DNA from: Clostridia bacterium | Lineage (GTDB): Bacteria > Bacillota_A > Clostridia > Oscillospirales > CAG-272 | Reading direction: 5' to 3' | Assembly: GCA_017472105.1 (NCBI GenBank) | Contig: JAFUQY010000228.1 | Coordinates: forward strand, 1 to 20,850 | Length of the DNA: 20,850 nucleotides | Part shown: positions 1 through 6,343 of the stretch, in pieces | How positions within the stretch are numbered: the stretch's first letter is position 1 | Layout: every line of letters begins with the position of its first letter | Notes under the pieces: generated by a model | The model's input: the letters and a program-made list of their open reading frames with translations, nothing else | What the model was told of the DNA's origin: nothing | Database searches by the model: none | Made by a program: the position numbers and the translations under genes

Positions 1-72
1 TAAATCTCAGCCTGCGGCGCGGGTTGGGTTTACGTTATTTCTGTTGACGGGACGTTGGTCTTCACCGTAGGG
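1..72 (+). repeat. 72-bp dispersed repeat, copy 1 (inverted partner at 6181-6252)
   Basis: Read on the + strand, this stretch matches the reverse complement of 6181-6252 with only scattered mismatches and a one-base indel. Shared blocks include CAGCCTGCGGCGCGG, TTGGGTTTAC and TTTCTGTTGACGGGACGT, ending at CCGTAGGG. It runs directly into the hairpin repeats that start at 65. The window edge may cut its left end. Confidence 0.85.
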
Positions 73-290
73 GCGGGTCTTGCGCGCGCCCGTCGAAAAA
101 TCCAAACCGCACATCCGGCGATGATGCATAACTTTCGCAAAAACCGTAGGGTTGGGGCTTGCCCCCGACCGCAGGTTCAAACAAAACTTCCGGCGATGAA
201 ATTTCCCAAAAACCGTAGGGGAGGATATTATCCTCCCGCCGAAAAAATCACAACCGCACATCCGGCGATGAACCTGCGGCGCAAACGTGG
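65..290. repeat. Three tandem degenerate hairpin repeat units
   Basis: Three units begin with CCGTAGGG at 65, 144 and 213. Each carries a hairpin with GC-rich arms (about 70-92, 150-170 and 218-240), followed by TCCGGCGATGA at 114, 189 and 261. Unit lengths are about 70-80 bp. The third hairpin is near-perfect (GGAGGATA/TATCCTCC). No T-tract follows, so they look like REP-type intergenic repeats rather than simple terminators. Nothing else is recognisable in 1-432 except a long-looped inverted repeat (CCTTCCCCG 332-340 with CGGGGAAGG 377-385) downstream of the DUF1643 gene. Confidence 0.75.
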
Positions 291-432
291 ATTCACTCAC
301 GGCGATGCTCCGGGACGCCACCCTTAACAAGCCTTCCCCGTGCAGTCGCTGGAAATTTAGGCTTTACTGACGCAGCCGGGGAAGGTGAATGAGGCGGGCG
401 TTTTTCTGCGGCGCGGATGTCAGTTTGCGTCT

Positions 433-1071
433 TCACCCCATCTCCGCAAAGCTGCCGACATACTCGAGAATATCGCCGAACACATCCAGCTTCGCGTCCT
501 TTCTGAGATACAGCGGGTGATGGGGATGGCCGCCGTTTTTGCTTCTCTGACCGCAGGTGAACCACTGTGCGCCGTATTGTTCGCCGAGCGAGATCATGTC
601 GCGGACGCAGGCGGGGAGGTAGGGGCGTTTTTTGATGATCGTGCCCCATGCTGCCCAGACGCCGGGGCGGTTTCCGTTTTCTGCGGCGATTCTGAGGATG
701 TATTCGAACGCCTTCATGTTCTCGCGGTGCAGGGCGTCGTTGCAGGTTTTTTCCATCTGATCCGGGTCGGTGGCGCGCTGGGCGTAGACGTTGAACATCA
801 CAAAGCTGTCGTAGCCGTTGCCGAGGGCGATGCGTTCCACGGATTTTAAGGTATTGTCGAGGTTATCCGGTTCTGCGGTGGACGGGTTGATGCCGATGGC
901 GATGAGGGGATTTCTGCCGCGCGTGCCGAGAATGTAACGGTATTCGGAGTAGAAATCGGGGACGTAGAGCCATTTTTCGCGGTCGTAGGCGGCATTTTCG
1001 GAGGGAATGAGCGCGTCAGCGAAGGAGAGAACGGGGATTTCAGTCGTCGGGGACTGCGGTATATGAGCCAT
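433..1071 (-). CDS. DUF1643 family protein
   Basis: This encodes a 212-residue protein of the DUF1643 family (COG4333-like). The family is soluble and conserved, with no established biochemical role. The recognisable core is RYILGTRGRNPLIAIGINPS followed by TAEPDNLDNT, then FVMFNVYAQRATDP. This matches the family pattern of an 'I..NPSTA....D.T' block and an 'N.(F/Y)A.RATDP' block. Near the C-terminus are WAAWGTIIKKR and a Cys/Gly/His-rich segment. The start is set at the ATG at 1071 because GGAG lies about 7 bases upstream; an in-frame start at 1113 would extend the protein but has no better ribosome site. It is monocistronic and divergent from the DUF2975 operon. The family call is firm; the function is unknown. 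Confidence 0.82.
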   Translation of the reverse strand: MAHIPQSPTTEIPVLSFADALIPSENAAYDREKWLYVPDFYSEYRYILGTRGRNPLIAIGINPSTAEPDNLDNTLKSVERIALGNGYDSFVMFNVYAQRATDPDQMEKTCNDALHRENMKAFEYILRIAAENGNRPGVWAAWGTIIKKRPYLPACVRDMISLGEQYGAQWFTCGQRSKNGGHPHHPLYLRKDAKLDVFGDILEYVGSFAEMG

Positions 1072-1101
1072 GGTGATTCTCCGGTGGTGTTTTTTTCTTT
1101 C

Positions 1102-1107
1102 ATTATA
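1102..1107 (-). promoter_or_regulatory. -10 element of the DUF1643 gene
   Basis: On the minus strand the sequence reads TGCTATAAT, an extended -10, about 30 bases upstream of the ATG at 1071. The -35 region 17 bases further upstream is poor, which suits an extended -10 promoter. Confidence 0.6.
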
Positions 1108-1140
1108 GCACAATTGATTCCCCGATGCATGAACGTGCGG

Positions 1141-1216
1141 TTAACGATGGGGCAGGATGATGTGAACGTAAAAATATTAACGAAAAACGTTAAAAAATAC
1201 TTGACAATCGTTAACG
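1141..1216. promoter_or_regulatory. Candidate operators TTAACG/CGTTAA in the DUF2975 promoter region
   Basis: TTAACG occurs at 1141-1146. An inverted pair TTAACG-AAAAA-CGTTAA occupies 1177-1193. The perfect palindrome CGTTAACG at 1209-1216 sits inside the spacer of the promoter below. Repeated copies of one half-site around a promoter suggest a repressor site. The YozG-like regulator made by the same operon is the obvious candidate ligand, by inference only. Confidence 0.55.
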
Positions 1217-1229
1217 GCGGTGGTATAAT
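1201..1229 (+). promoter_or_regulatory. Consensus sigma-A promoter of the DUF2975/yozG-like operon
   Basis: TTGACA at 1201-1206 and TATAAT at 1224-1229 are separated by 17 bases. Both hexamers match the vegetative consensus exactly. The operator-like palindrome CGTTAACG lies in the spacer, where a bound repressor would block polymerase. Confidence 0.9.
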
Positions 1230-1273
1230 GGGGACAGAAAGCAAAACGAAAATTTCAACTTGCGGAGGCAAAA

Positions 1274-1867
1274 ATGGAAAAGATTCAGAAAACATCATCG
1301 GTGATCGGGAAGATCCTGTCCGCTCTGCGCGGGATCGTGTTCGGCGTGGGATGCGCGGTCGTGGTATTCATGGTGCTGGCGGCGTTTGTTCCGCTGGAGA
1401 AGATCATGGATGTATCAAGCGTGACGCTGGAGCTGGGTTCGGTGGAGCTCGGCATTCATCCGGATTATCTGCCGGAGACGACGCGGCTGTACGTGGAGCT
1501 GATGCTGGCGCAGGCATTGGTGCAGGCCGGATTCACATGGGCGGTGCTGGGGATTCTCGGAAAGATTTTCAGACCCATGTCGGACGGCAGACCGTTTGAT
1601 GCATCGGTATCGGGTGCGCTCAGAAAGCTGGCATGGACCGTGCTCGGCTTCGGAATCGGCGGCGGGATTCTGGAAAGTGTCGTGCGGACTTTGCAGTTCA
1701 CGGCGTTTGATGTGACTTCCCTCCTGATGAGCGAGAAGATCACGTCCTGCACGCTTGTGACGGAGATGGACACGGGATTTATCGGCATGTTCGCGGTGCT
1801 TCTTCTGCTGAGCCACGTGTTCCGTTACGGCGAAGAGTTGCAGCAGCTTTCCGACGAAACTCTGTGA
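1274..1867 (+). CDS. DUF2975 family membrane protein
   Basis: This is a 197-residue integral membrane protein of the DUF2975 family, whose biochemical role is not established. Four hydrophobic segments can be read at about residues 14-36, 74-96, 114-136 and 165-183. The region between segments 1 and 2 should face outside, while ILGKIFRPMSDGRPFDASVS lies between segments 2 and 3. This FRPMSDGRPFD-type motif followed by LRKLAW is typical of the family. The ATG at 1274 follows GGAGG. The stop is followed closely by a small Xre regulator of the YozG type, and DUF2975-YozG pairs are a common conserved arrangement in Bacillota. Transcription most likely starts from the consensus promoter at 1201-1229 and may be autoregulated by the second gene. 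Confidence 0.85.
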   Translation: MEKIQKTSSVIGKILSALRGIVFGVGCAVVVFMVLAAFVPLEKIMDVSSVTLELGSVELGIHPDYLPETTRLYVELMLAQALVQAGFTWAVLGILGKIFRPMSDGRPFDASVSGALRKLAWTVLGFGIGGGILESVVRTLQFTAFDVTSLLMSEKITSCTLVTEMDTGFIGMFAVLLLLSHVFRYGEELQQLSDETL

Positions 1868-1875
1868 GGTGTGCG

Positions 1876-2097
1876 ATGCCGATTATTTTACGACTTGACC
1901 GCGTGATGGCGGACCGGAAAATGTCGCTCACGGAGCTGTCCGAGCGGGTCGGGGTTGCGAATGTGAATCTCTCGAAGCTGAAAAACGGCAGGGTCAGCGC
2001 GATCCGGTTCTCGACGCTCGAGGCAATCTGCGACGTTCTCGACTGTCAGCCGGGCGATATCCTCGAATTCCGCCGGGATGAGGGTGCGGAGAAGTAA
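1876..2097 (+). CDS. YozG-type Xre family transcriptional regulator
   Basis: This encodes a 73-residue single-domain helix-turn-helix protein of the Cro/C1 (Xre) class, YozG subfamily. The chain begins MPIILRLDRVMADRKMSLTE, continues LSERVGVANVNLSKLKNG and ends with FSTLEAICDVLDCQPGDILE, which is a near-complete match to the subfamily pattern. It lacks any effector domain, so it probably acts as a small dimeric DNA-binding regulator. The ATG at 1876 is preferred because GTGAGG lies 6 bases upstream. A GTG at 1864 overlaps the stop of the DUF2975 gene and would add four residues. It is translationally close to the membrane protein gene, and the pair presumably forms one regulatory unit. TTAACG repeats upstream of the operon are its candidate sites. 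Confidence 0.88.
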   Translation: MPIILRLDRVMADRKMSLTELSERVGVANVNLSKLKNGRVSAIRFSTLEAICDVLDCQPGDILEFRRDEGAEK

Positions 2098-2124
2098 AAT
2101 TTGCCGAAAGTTCACATGTCTGCC

Positions 2125-2153
2125 TTGTAAATCTTCCGCGGATGTGGTATGAT
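2125..2153 (+). promoter_or_regulatory. Promoter of the secreted protein gene
   Basis: TTGTAA at 2125-2130 and TATGAT at 2148-2153 have a 17-base spacer. Transcription would begin about 30 bases before the ATG at 2190, giving the secreted protein its own unit separate from the yozG-like gene. Confidence 0.65.
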
Positions 2154-2189
2154 GATGGCAGAAACAACGCAATACTGGAGGAATATCCC

Positions 2190-2852
2190 ATGAAAAAACT
2201 GAGACTGTGTGCGGCTGTGCTTGCCTGCCTTGCGGCGATGTCCGTGACGGTGCATGCATCCGAGCCCGGGACTGCGGCGGAAATTGCCATCGACGGCATG
2301 GTTCCCCTGGCAGTGACGAGTGCCTTGAGTGACCCGAATATCCCCTGCGGCGTGCTGTTTGACGAATCCGCTGACACCGGCGTGGAAGTGCGCACCGATG
2401 CCTTTACCGTGAACACTGCCCACCGCGTGCGGGATTATCTCGACGCCGTTGCGGTGCAGATGAACGACGGGGACGACATCCCGGAAAACACCCTCGTTGA
2501 AGTGGCAGTCTACGGTACCAACGACGAGGAAACGCTCGGCTGGACGAAGCTCGATGTGACTGCTGTGACGGAGGCTGAAAACGGCTTCTACGTATTCGAC
2601 ATCGACTGCGGCAAGACGAAGTATGCGTTCCACCGCGTTGCGTTCACGGCGCTCTCCGGTGACGGCTTCACGGTGACGGAAATCTCCCTGTTCAAGACCG
2701 ACCGCGGCGGACCGGAATACCGTTACGACCTCGGTGACAGCATCGAAGCGGGCGAAATCCCGAAGCTCGTTCCCGTATTCGAGGTCCCGGAACGGCGCGT
2801 GCCTGCATTCAGCCCGATCCCGTGGATGATGAGCAGAACGAAGAATGCATAA
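2190..2852 (+). CDS. Secreted protein of unknown function, discoidin-like
   Basis: This encodes 220 residues with an N-terminal export signal. Basic residues MKKLR are followed by a hydrophobic stretch (about residues 6-22) and a probable cleavage site after VHA at residue 23. A Cys at position 13 follows VLA, but hydrophobic residues continue beyond it, so signal peptidase I fits better than a lipobox. The mature part (about 24-185) is acidic and rich in beta-prone stretches such as TLVEVAVYGTNDEETLGWTK and FHRVAFTAL. The spacing and pattern resemble a coagulation factor 5/8 (discoidin) type carbohydrate-binding fold. That is a tentative shape-based guess and not a family assignment. The tail after residue 190 is Pro-rich. 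The start is fixed by GGAGG at 2177-2181. It is followed by a strong terminator. Confidence 0.75.
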   Translation: MKKLRLCAAVLACLAAMSVTVHASEPGTAAEIAIDGMVPLAVTSALSDPNIPCGVLFDESADTGVEVRTDAFTVNTAHRVRDYLDAVAVQMNDGDDIPENTLVEVAVYGTNDEETLGWTKLDVTAVTEAENGFYVFDIDCGKTKYAFHRVAFTALSGDGFTVTEISLFKTDRGGPEYRYDLGDSIEAGEIPKLVPVFEVPERRVPAFSPIPWMMSRTKNA

Positions 2853-2872
2853 CCCGATCTGAAACCCAACTG

Positions 2873-2915
2873 AAAAACGGAAGCTGACCCTGTTTCGGGT
2901 GAACTTCCGTTTTTT
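2873..2915. terminator. Bidirectional rho-independent terminator
   Basis: ACGGAAG-C-TGACCC pairs with GGGTGA-A-CTTCCGT around a short loop. A T-run lies to the right and an A-run to the left. It sits between the convergent secreted-protein gene (+) and URO-D-like gene (-) and can serve both. Confidence 0.9.
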
Positions 2916-2923
2916 GTTATGCA

Positions 2924-4150
2924 TCACGCTTCGCCGTAGTATTCGTCGAGGACATCGCTGACCGTGTTTGCCCACGTGATGAGGTTTTCGGGGCGGTGGG
3001 AGACGGTGGAGATATCCTTGAGGACGAACTCGACCGGGCAGCCGTATTTCTGACAGAGCTTTACGGTGGTTTCGGTTTCGCGGCGGATATGGTCGGGGTC
3101 AGTATGGATGGCGACGTTGGCGGGATTGGGCTTGCGGGCGTAGACGTAATTGCCGCCGATCCGTTCCGCGAGGATTTCCTCGTTTGCCCACGGGGACACG
3201 CCGATTTTGCGGAGGTTGGGGAGCGCGGTGATGACGTCGAATTTGTCGTCGAGCGGCTCACAGCATCCGTAGTAGGTATGGGCGAACCGTTCTGCGAGGG
3301 GCATGATGTAGTCGATTTCGAATTCCTTATGCATTTCCGGGGAGACGGAAGAGAACATCTGCGCCATGCCGCGGTACCATGTTGCCTTCCATCCGTCTTC
3401 TGCGAGTCCGCTGACGTATGCGGGTGTGCAGTGCAGATTCGGCTGGGTGGGATCGACGTGGGAGTGCTGTTCAATGAAGTCAAGGCGTGCGGAGGCGGCG
3501 TCGATGAACTTCCGGATGATGCGGTGCAGGTATTCGGGGCGGTCGTACATGTCGATGAGGATGGGTTCCACGCCGCGCAGGAATGCGATATCGTCCCACG
3601 GCGCGAAGTAGAAGCATCCGCATCCGGTGAGCTTCACGGGCATGGCGTCCCCGAGCAGGTCGGTGTAGTAGTTCATGTTCCGCTCGTCTTTGTCGGGACG
3701 GAGGGTGAATTCGGGCATATGCATTTTTTCAAGGGCATCCTCGTCCTCGAGAACGTCGCGGAAGGCATGGGAGACGATGTTGTTGCAGTCATCGGTGCGG
3801 ACAATGTCCTCGTCGCGGGAGAGTCCGATGCCGGTGGAGTCGATTGATCGGGTGACGCGCCAGAAGGGCTCAAAGAGGGTGTCGGCTTTGAAGTATTTCC
3901 GGCGGTAGAGGAGGGTGCGCAGTCCGTATTCCGCATGTCTCGCGCCGCTGTCCTCGCATTGGCAGGTGAGGGCGTCGTCGATGTTCATCTGATACCACGG
4001 GATTTCGTCGAGGAGGACGGGCGGACGGGTGATTTTCAAATCGTTGGTATCCTTCATGCGCCGGTTCATGCGCTGCTGTTCTTCGGAGAGTGCGAGCTCC
4101 ATGTACCGTTTTGCGAGATCGCGGACGATGGTCTTATCTTTCTGGGTCAT
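2924..4150 (-). CDS. Uroporphyrinogen decarboxylase/MtaA-like family protein
   Basis: This 408-residue protein resembles the URO-D superfamily branch of corrinoid:coenzyme methyltransferases and related gut-bacterial proteins. Family members are TIM-barrel enzymes, and the MtaA/CmuA branch moves methyl groups from a corrinoid protein using a His/Cys-bound zinc. Visible features are a charged helical N-terminus, the central LTGCGCFYFAPWDDIAFLRG (residues 175-194), and H291 followed by GCCEPLDD (295-302). LPNLRKIGVSPWANEE follows, as in the substrate/metal region of these enzymes. H291, C296 and C297 are plausible metal ligands. No corrinoid-binding protein gene lies nearby, so the methyl donor and acceptor are unknown. 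A true haem-pathway UroD is unlikely because of this divergence and the lack of hem genes. The ATG at 4150 follows GGAGGC. It is a single-gene unit. Confidence 0.7.
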   Translation of the reverse strand: MTQKDKTIVRDLAKRYMELALSEEQQRMNRRMKDTNDLKITRPPVLLDEIPWYQMNIDDALTCQCEDSGARHAEYGLRTLLYRRKYFKADTLFEPFWRVTRSIDSTGIGLSRDEDIVRTDDCNNIVSHAFRDVLEDEDALEKMHMPEFTLRPDKDERNMNYYTDLLGDAMPVKLTGCGCFYFAPWDDIAFLRGVEPILIDMYDRPEYLHRIIRKFIDAASARLDFIEQHSHVDPTQPNLHCTPAYVSGLAEDGWKATWYRGMAQMFSSVSPEMHKEFEIDYIMPLAERFAHTYYGCCEPLDDKFDVITALPNLRKIGVSPWANEEILAERIGGNYVYARKPNPANVAIHTDPDHIRRETETTVKLCQKYGCPVEFVLKDISTVSHRPENLITWANTVSDVLDEYYGEA

Positions 4151-4186
4151 GACAGCCTCCGGATGATGGAAATTTTAGTCGGCTTC

Positions 4187-4215
4187 ATTATAGCAGAAAA
4201 CGGGGACGGATGCAA
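4187..4215 (-). promoter_or_regulatory. Promoter of the URO-D-like gene
   Basis: On the minus strand TTGCAT (4210-4215), 17 bases, then TATAAT (4187-4192) preceded by TGC as an extended -10. It lies about 37 bases upstream of the ATG at 4150. Confidence 0.75.
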
Positions 4216-4278
4216 GCGCGGGGCGGATATCTTTTGTTCATTTTGTTCACAGATCCGCAACTTTTTCGTCGTAACGGG

Positions 4279-4307
4279 TTGTAATTTCGGGGATGGTATG
4301 CTATAAT
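4279..4307 (+). promoter_or_regulatory. Promoter of the E2-like acyltransferase-fold gene
   Basis: TTGTAA (4279-4284) and TATAAT (4302-4307) lie 17 bases apart, with TGC before the -10. This promoter is divergent from that of the URO-D-like gene, about 65 bases away. Confidence 0.78.
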
Positions 4308-4342
4308 CTGAATCAAATGAACTTTATCATACAGGTGGCATT

Positions 4343-5278
4343 ATGAGCGACAAGAACAATATTGCTGTGGAAGAAAAAGCGGCTGAGGTCCCTGCCGTAA
4401 CTGCGGAAAAGCCGGTGAAAAAGGCGAAGAGAGGGAAGGACTGGCGCCGGGTGAAGACGGTTCCGCCGATGCAGGTGGTAATCCCGTACATCATGGTGGA
4501 CAGAGTCGGCTCGCAGAACTTCATCACGGACACAGTGGACATAGAGAAGCTGGAAAAGTACATGAAGGAAAAGCAGGCGGAAGGGATGTCGAACATCAGC
4601 ATGATGCATGTGATGATTGCGGCATACGTGCGTCTGGTATCCCAGCGTCCGCAGCTGAACCGTTTCATCCGTGGTCAGCGGATCTGGACGCGGCGGAACG
4701 TGGAAATTTCGCTGACGATCAAGAAGGAGATGCTTCTGGAGTCCCCGGACACGGTTGTGAAGATCACGGTACCGCCGGACGCGACTTTGAAGGACGTTTA
4801 CGAAGCGCTGAACGAGAAGATTGTGAGCTACCGCGAGAATCCGGGCGGGGATTTCGACAAGACCGCGAAGGTTCTGACGTATCTGCCGGGGCTTCTGTTC
4901 AAGTTTGTGGTGGCGTTCCTGCGGTTTCTGGACTACTTCGGTCTCATGCCGTCCTTTATCCGTGAGGTGAGTCCGTTCCACTGCTCCTACTTCATTACAT
5001 CGATGGGCTCGCTCGGGATTCCGCCGATCTATCATCACCTCTACGACTTCGGTACCTGTCCCGTCTTCTTCGCGTTCGGTGCAAAACGCCGTGCCTACGA
5101 GCTTGACTCCGAAGGTGCGGTGAAGAAAAAGCAGTACATGGACTTCACCTTCGTTCTCGACGAGCGCATCTGTGACGGCTACTACTACGCGTCCTCTCTC
5201 CGTCTCCTCAAACAGATCATCCGCAACCCGGCTCAGCTGGACGTTCCCCCGGAGAAGGTTGTTGAGGATATTGAGTGA
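4343..5278 (+). CDS. 2-oxoacid dehydrogenase E2-like (CAT-fold) protein with substituted catalytic His
   Basis: This 311-residue protein resembles the catalytic domain of lipoate acyltransferases (E2, chloramphenicol acetyltransferase fold), without a lipoyl domain or E1/E3-binding domain. A charged, Lys/Ala-rich leader covers residues 1-35. The fold follows from about residue 40, with NISMMHVMIAAYVRLVSQRP as the core helix and FITSMGSLGIPPIYHHLYDF leading to VFFAFG. The C-terminal active-site motif, normally DHRxxDG, reads DERICDG at 273-279, so the catalytic His is Glu274. A hydrophobic insert at about 180-205 could be a membrane-touching helix. E2 enzymes transfer acyl groups between lipoamide and CoA; with His missing, that chemistry is doubtful here. 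The gene has its own promoter and terminator and no E1 or E3 neighbour, which argues against a role in a dehydrogenase complex. Confidence 0.78.
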   Translation: MSDKNNIAVEEKAAEVPAVTAEKPVKKAKRGKDWRRVKTVPPMQVVIPYIMVDRVGSQNFITDTVDIEKLEKYMKEKQAEGMSNISMMHVMIAAYVRLVSQRPQLNRFIRGQRIWTRRNVEISLTIKKEMLLESPDTVVKITVPPDATLKDVYEALNEKIVSYRENPGGDFDKTAKVLTYLPGLLFKFVVAFLRFLDYFGLMPSFIREVSPFHCSYFITSMGSLGIPPIYHHLYDFGTCPVFFAFGAKRRAYELDSEGAVKKKQYMDFTFVLDERICDGYYYASSLRLLKQIIRNPAQLDVPPEKVVEDIE

Positions 5279-5319
5279 GTGGCGAGGCGTTTGTGAGGAG
5301 GGTACGAGTCGCTTTTTGA

Positions 5320-5338
5320 CGGTTTACTTTGTAAACCG
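5320..5338. repeat. Palindromic repeat CGGTTTAC/GTAAACCG, copy 1
   Basis: CGGTTTAC, a TTT loop, then GTAAACCG form a perfect 8-bp stem just after the E2-like gene. The same stem recurs at 5555-5572 with an AA loop. Confidence 0.6.
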
Positions 5339-5375
5339 CGAGCTCACGCAAAAACTTTCTACTGACGAGGTGCAT

Positions 5376-5425
5376 CCCTCTACGGTTATTGTAGTTGATA
5401 TGATATCGTAGAGGGGTTTCTTTTT
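5376..5425 (+). terminator. Rho-independent terminator after the E2-like gene
   Basis: CCCTCTACG at 5376-5384 pairs with CGTAGAGGG at 5407-5415, followed by GTTTCTTTTT. It lies about 100 bases after the stop at 5278, so the transcript has a long 3' tail that includes the first palindrome. Confidence 0.82.
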
Positions 5426-5723
5426 GACGGCGTGCGGTGTTAGGCGGTTGTGCGGCGGTCTACGGGTACAAGTTCAGATTGTACTTGAGGGTGCATAGCC
5501 GACTGGTGCGTACCAATATATCGGGAAATTGTTCTGGGGCTCACAGGGACCACGCGGTTTACAAGTAAACCGGACCCTGTTCGCCGCTGACATTTTGGAA
5601 TTGCGTGATATAGTAGCGAAGATTGTTCTTTTGGTTTGGCTCACGCGCGCCGTGGAGATGGTGCGGGATTTTTGTTGGGGAGTATATTTTGTGTTTGCTC
5701 TTTCTTTTTTGCGGGAGTTATGA
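5426..5723. repeat. Hairpin-rich intergenic DNA, no supported gene
   Basis: This stretch holds GTACAA/TTGTAC (5466-5484) and a nested hairpin at 5543-5580, where ACAGGG pairs with CCCTGT around the palindrome CGGTTTAC-AA-GTAAACCG (5555-5572). A 64-codon frame from 5529 starts with TTG and has no ribosome site or recognisable domain. A non-coding repeat or RNA is possible, but no known RNA family was recognised. Confidence 0.45.
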
Positions 5724-5729
5724 TATACT
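5724..5729 (+). promoter_or_regulatory. Possible extended -10 of the small membrane protein gene
   Basis: TGATATACT places TATACT at 5724-5729 with a TG extension, 28 bases before the ATG at 5758. The -35 region is weak (TTTCTT at 5701-5706). Confidence 0.5.
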
Positions 5730-5757
5730 GTAAGAAAACGCATGGGAGATATGGGAT

Positions 5758-6129
5758 ATGAAAAACAATTCGCTTGAGACGGCGTCGGAGAAGGCGCAGA
5801 ACCGGTATATTTTCTGCTGTATCGCGCTGATTCTGTACACGATGCCGTGTCTGTCGTGTCTGATGCTCCCGATTCTGACGGAGGGCATGACATTCCCGAA
5901 CATTGCGGCGGTATCGGTGGTTCTGCTCGGCATCGCAGGCGGGCTCATCGGGATCAACCGGTTCAAGGCAAAGCGCGGCCGCGGCATCGTAATCCTGACA
6001 GCGGCAGTTTTGCTCGTCCTACATTTCATCGCAGCATTCCTCATCGGCACGTGGTACATCATCATGGCACCGGAGTTTGTGTTATTGATCCTGCTGATCG
6101 CGTGGTCGGATGTGGTGGAGAAGCATTGA
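5758..6129 (+). CDS. Small integral membrane protein of unknown function
   Basis: This encodes 123 residues, no family recognised. Four hydrophobic segments can be seen at about 19-42, 47-65, 75-98 and 101-117, separated by short loops. The loop NRFKAKRGRG (about 66-75) is strongly basic and so probably cytoplasmic. By the positive-inside rule both termini would lie inside. The N-terminus is polar and the C-terminus ends acidic/basic (DVVEKH). The start has GGGAGAT just upstream. It stands alone between repeat-rich regions, with hairpin DNA before it and the inverted 72-bp repeat after it, so context gives no hint of its role. The run of hydrophobic segments and the ribosome site support a real gene. 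Confidence 0.68.
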   Translation: MKNNSLETASEKAQNRYIFCCIALILYTMPCLSCLMLPILTEGMTFPNIAAVSVVLLGIAGGLIGINRFKAKRGRGIVILTAAVLLVLHFIAAFLIGTWYIIMAPEFVLLILLIAWSDVVEKH

Positions 6130-6156
6130 TGTGAAGCCGGATGTGCGGTTGGGATT

Positions 6157-6252
6157 GTACGGCGGTCGATTCGTGAATCGCCCCTACGGTTAGAACCGAC
6201 GTCCCGTCAACAGAAACAGAGTAAACCCAACCGCGCCGCAGGCTGAAATTTA
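6157..6252 (-). repeat. 72-bp dispersed repeat, copy 2, with GTAGGGG-side hairpin
   Basis: 6181-6252 is the inverted copy of 1-72. On its CCCCTACGG side it adjoins a hairpin (CGATTC 6167-6172 with GAATCG 6175-6180), as copy 1 adjoins the hairpins beginning at 65. The composite unit 'repeat plus GTAGGG hairpin' therefore exists at both ends of a 6.2-kb segment, in opposite orientation. Confidence 0.8.
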
Positions 6253-6343
6253 CGGAGCAAATCCAGTGACGCATCCCCAAGATCAGTGCCCGAACCGCCC
6301 AAATCTCGCCGCCGCAGGCTGAGTTTACCGAGGGAATCCAGTG
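6235..6343 (+). repeat. Short direct repeat GCCGCAGGCTGA...AATCCAGTG
   Basis: 6235-6268 and 6311-6343 share GCCGCAGGCTGA, a TTTAC block and (A)ATCCAGTG. The first copy overlaps the end of the 72-bp repeat, showing local duplication of the repeat edge. Confidence 0.65.

Noticed and set aside
1..300. Repeated units first considered as a CRISPR array
   Set aside because: Unit lengths are unequal, the repeats are degenerate and carry hairpins themselves, and no cas genes are present.
1864..1875. GTG at 1864 as start of the YozG-like gene
   Set aside because: It would use the previous stop region as start, while the ATG at 1876 has GTGAGG at suitable spacing and matches the family N-terminus.
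5529..5723. 64-codon frame with a hydrophobic end
   Set aside because: The start is TTG without a ribosome site, and it begins inside nested hairpins with no known domain.
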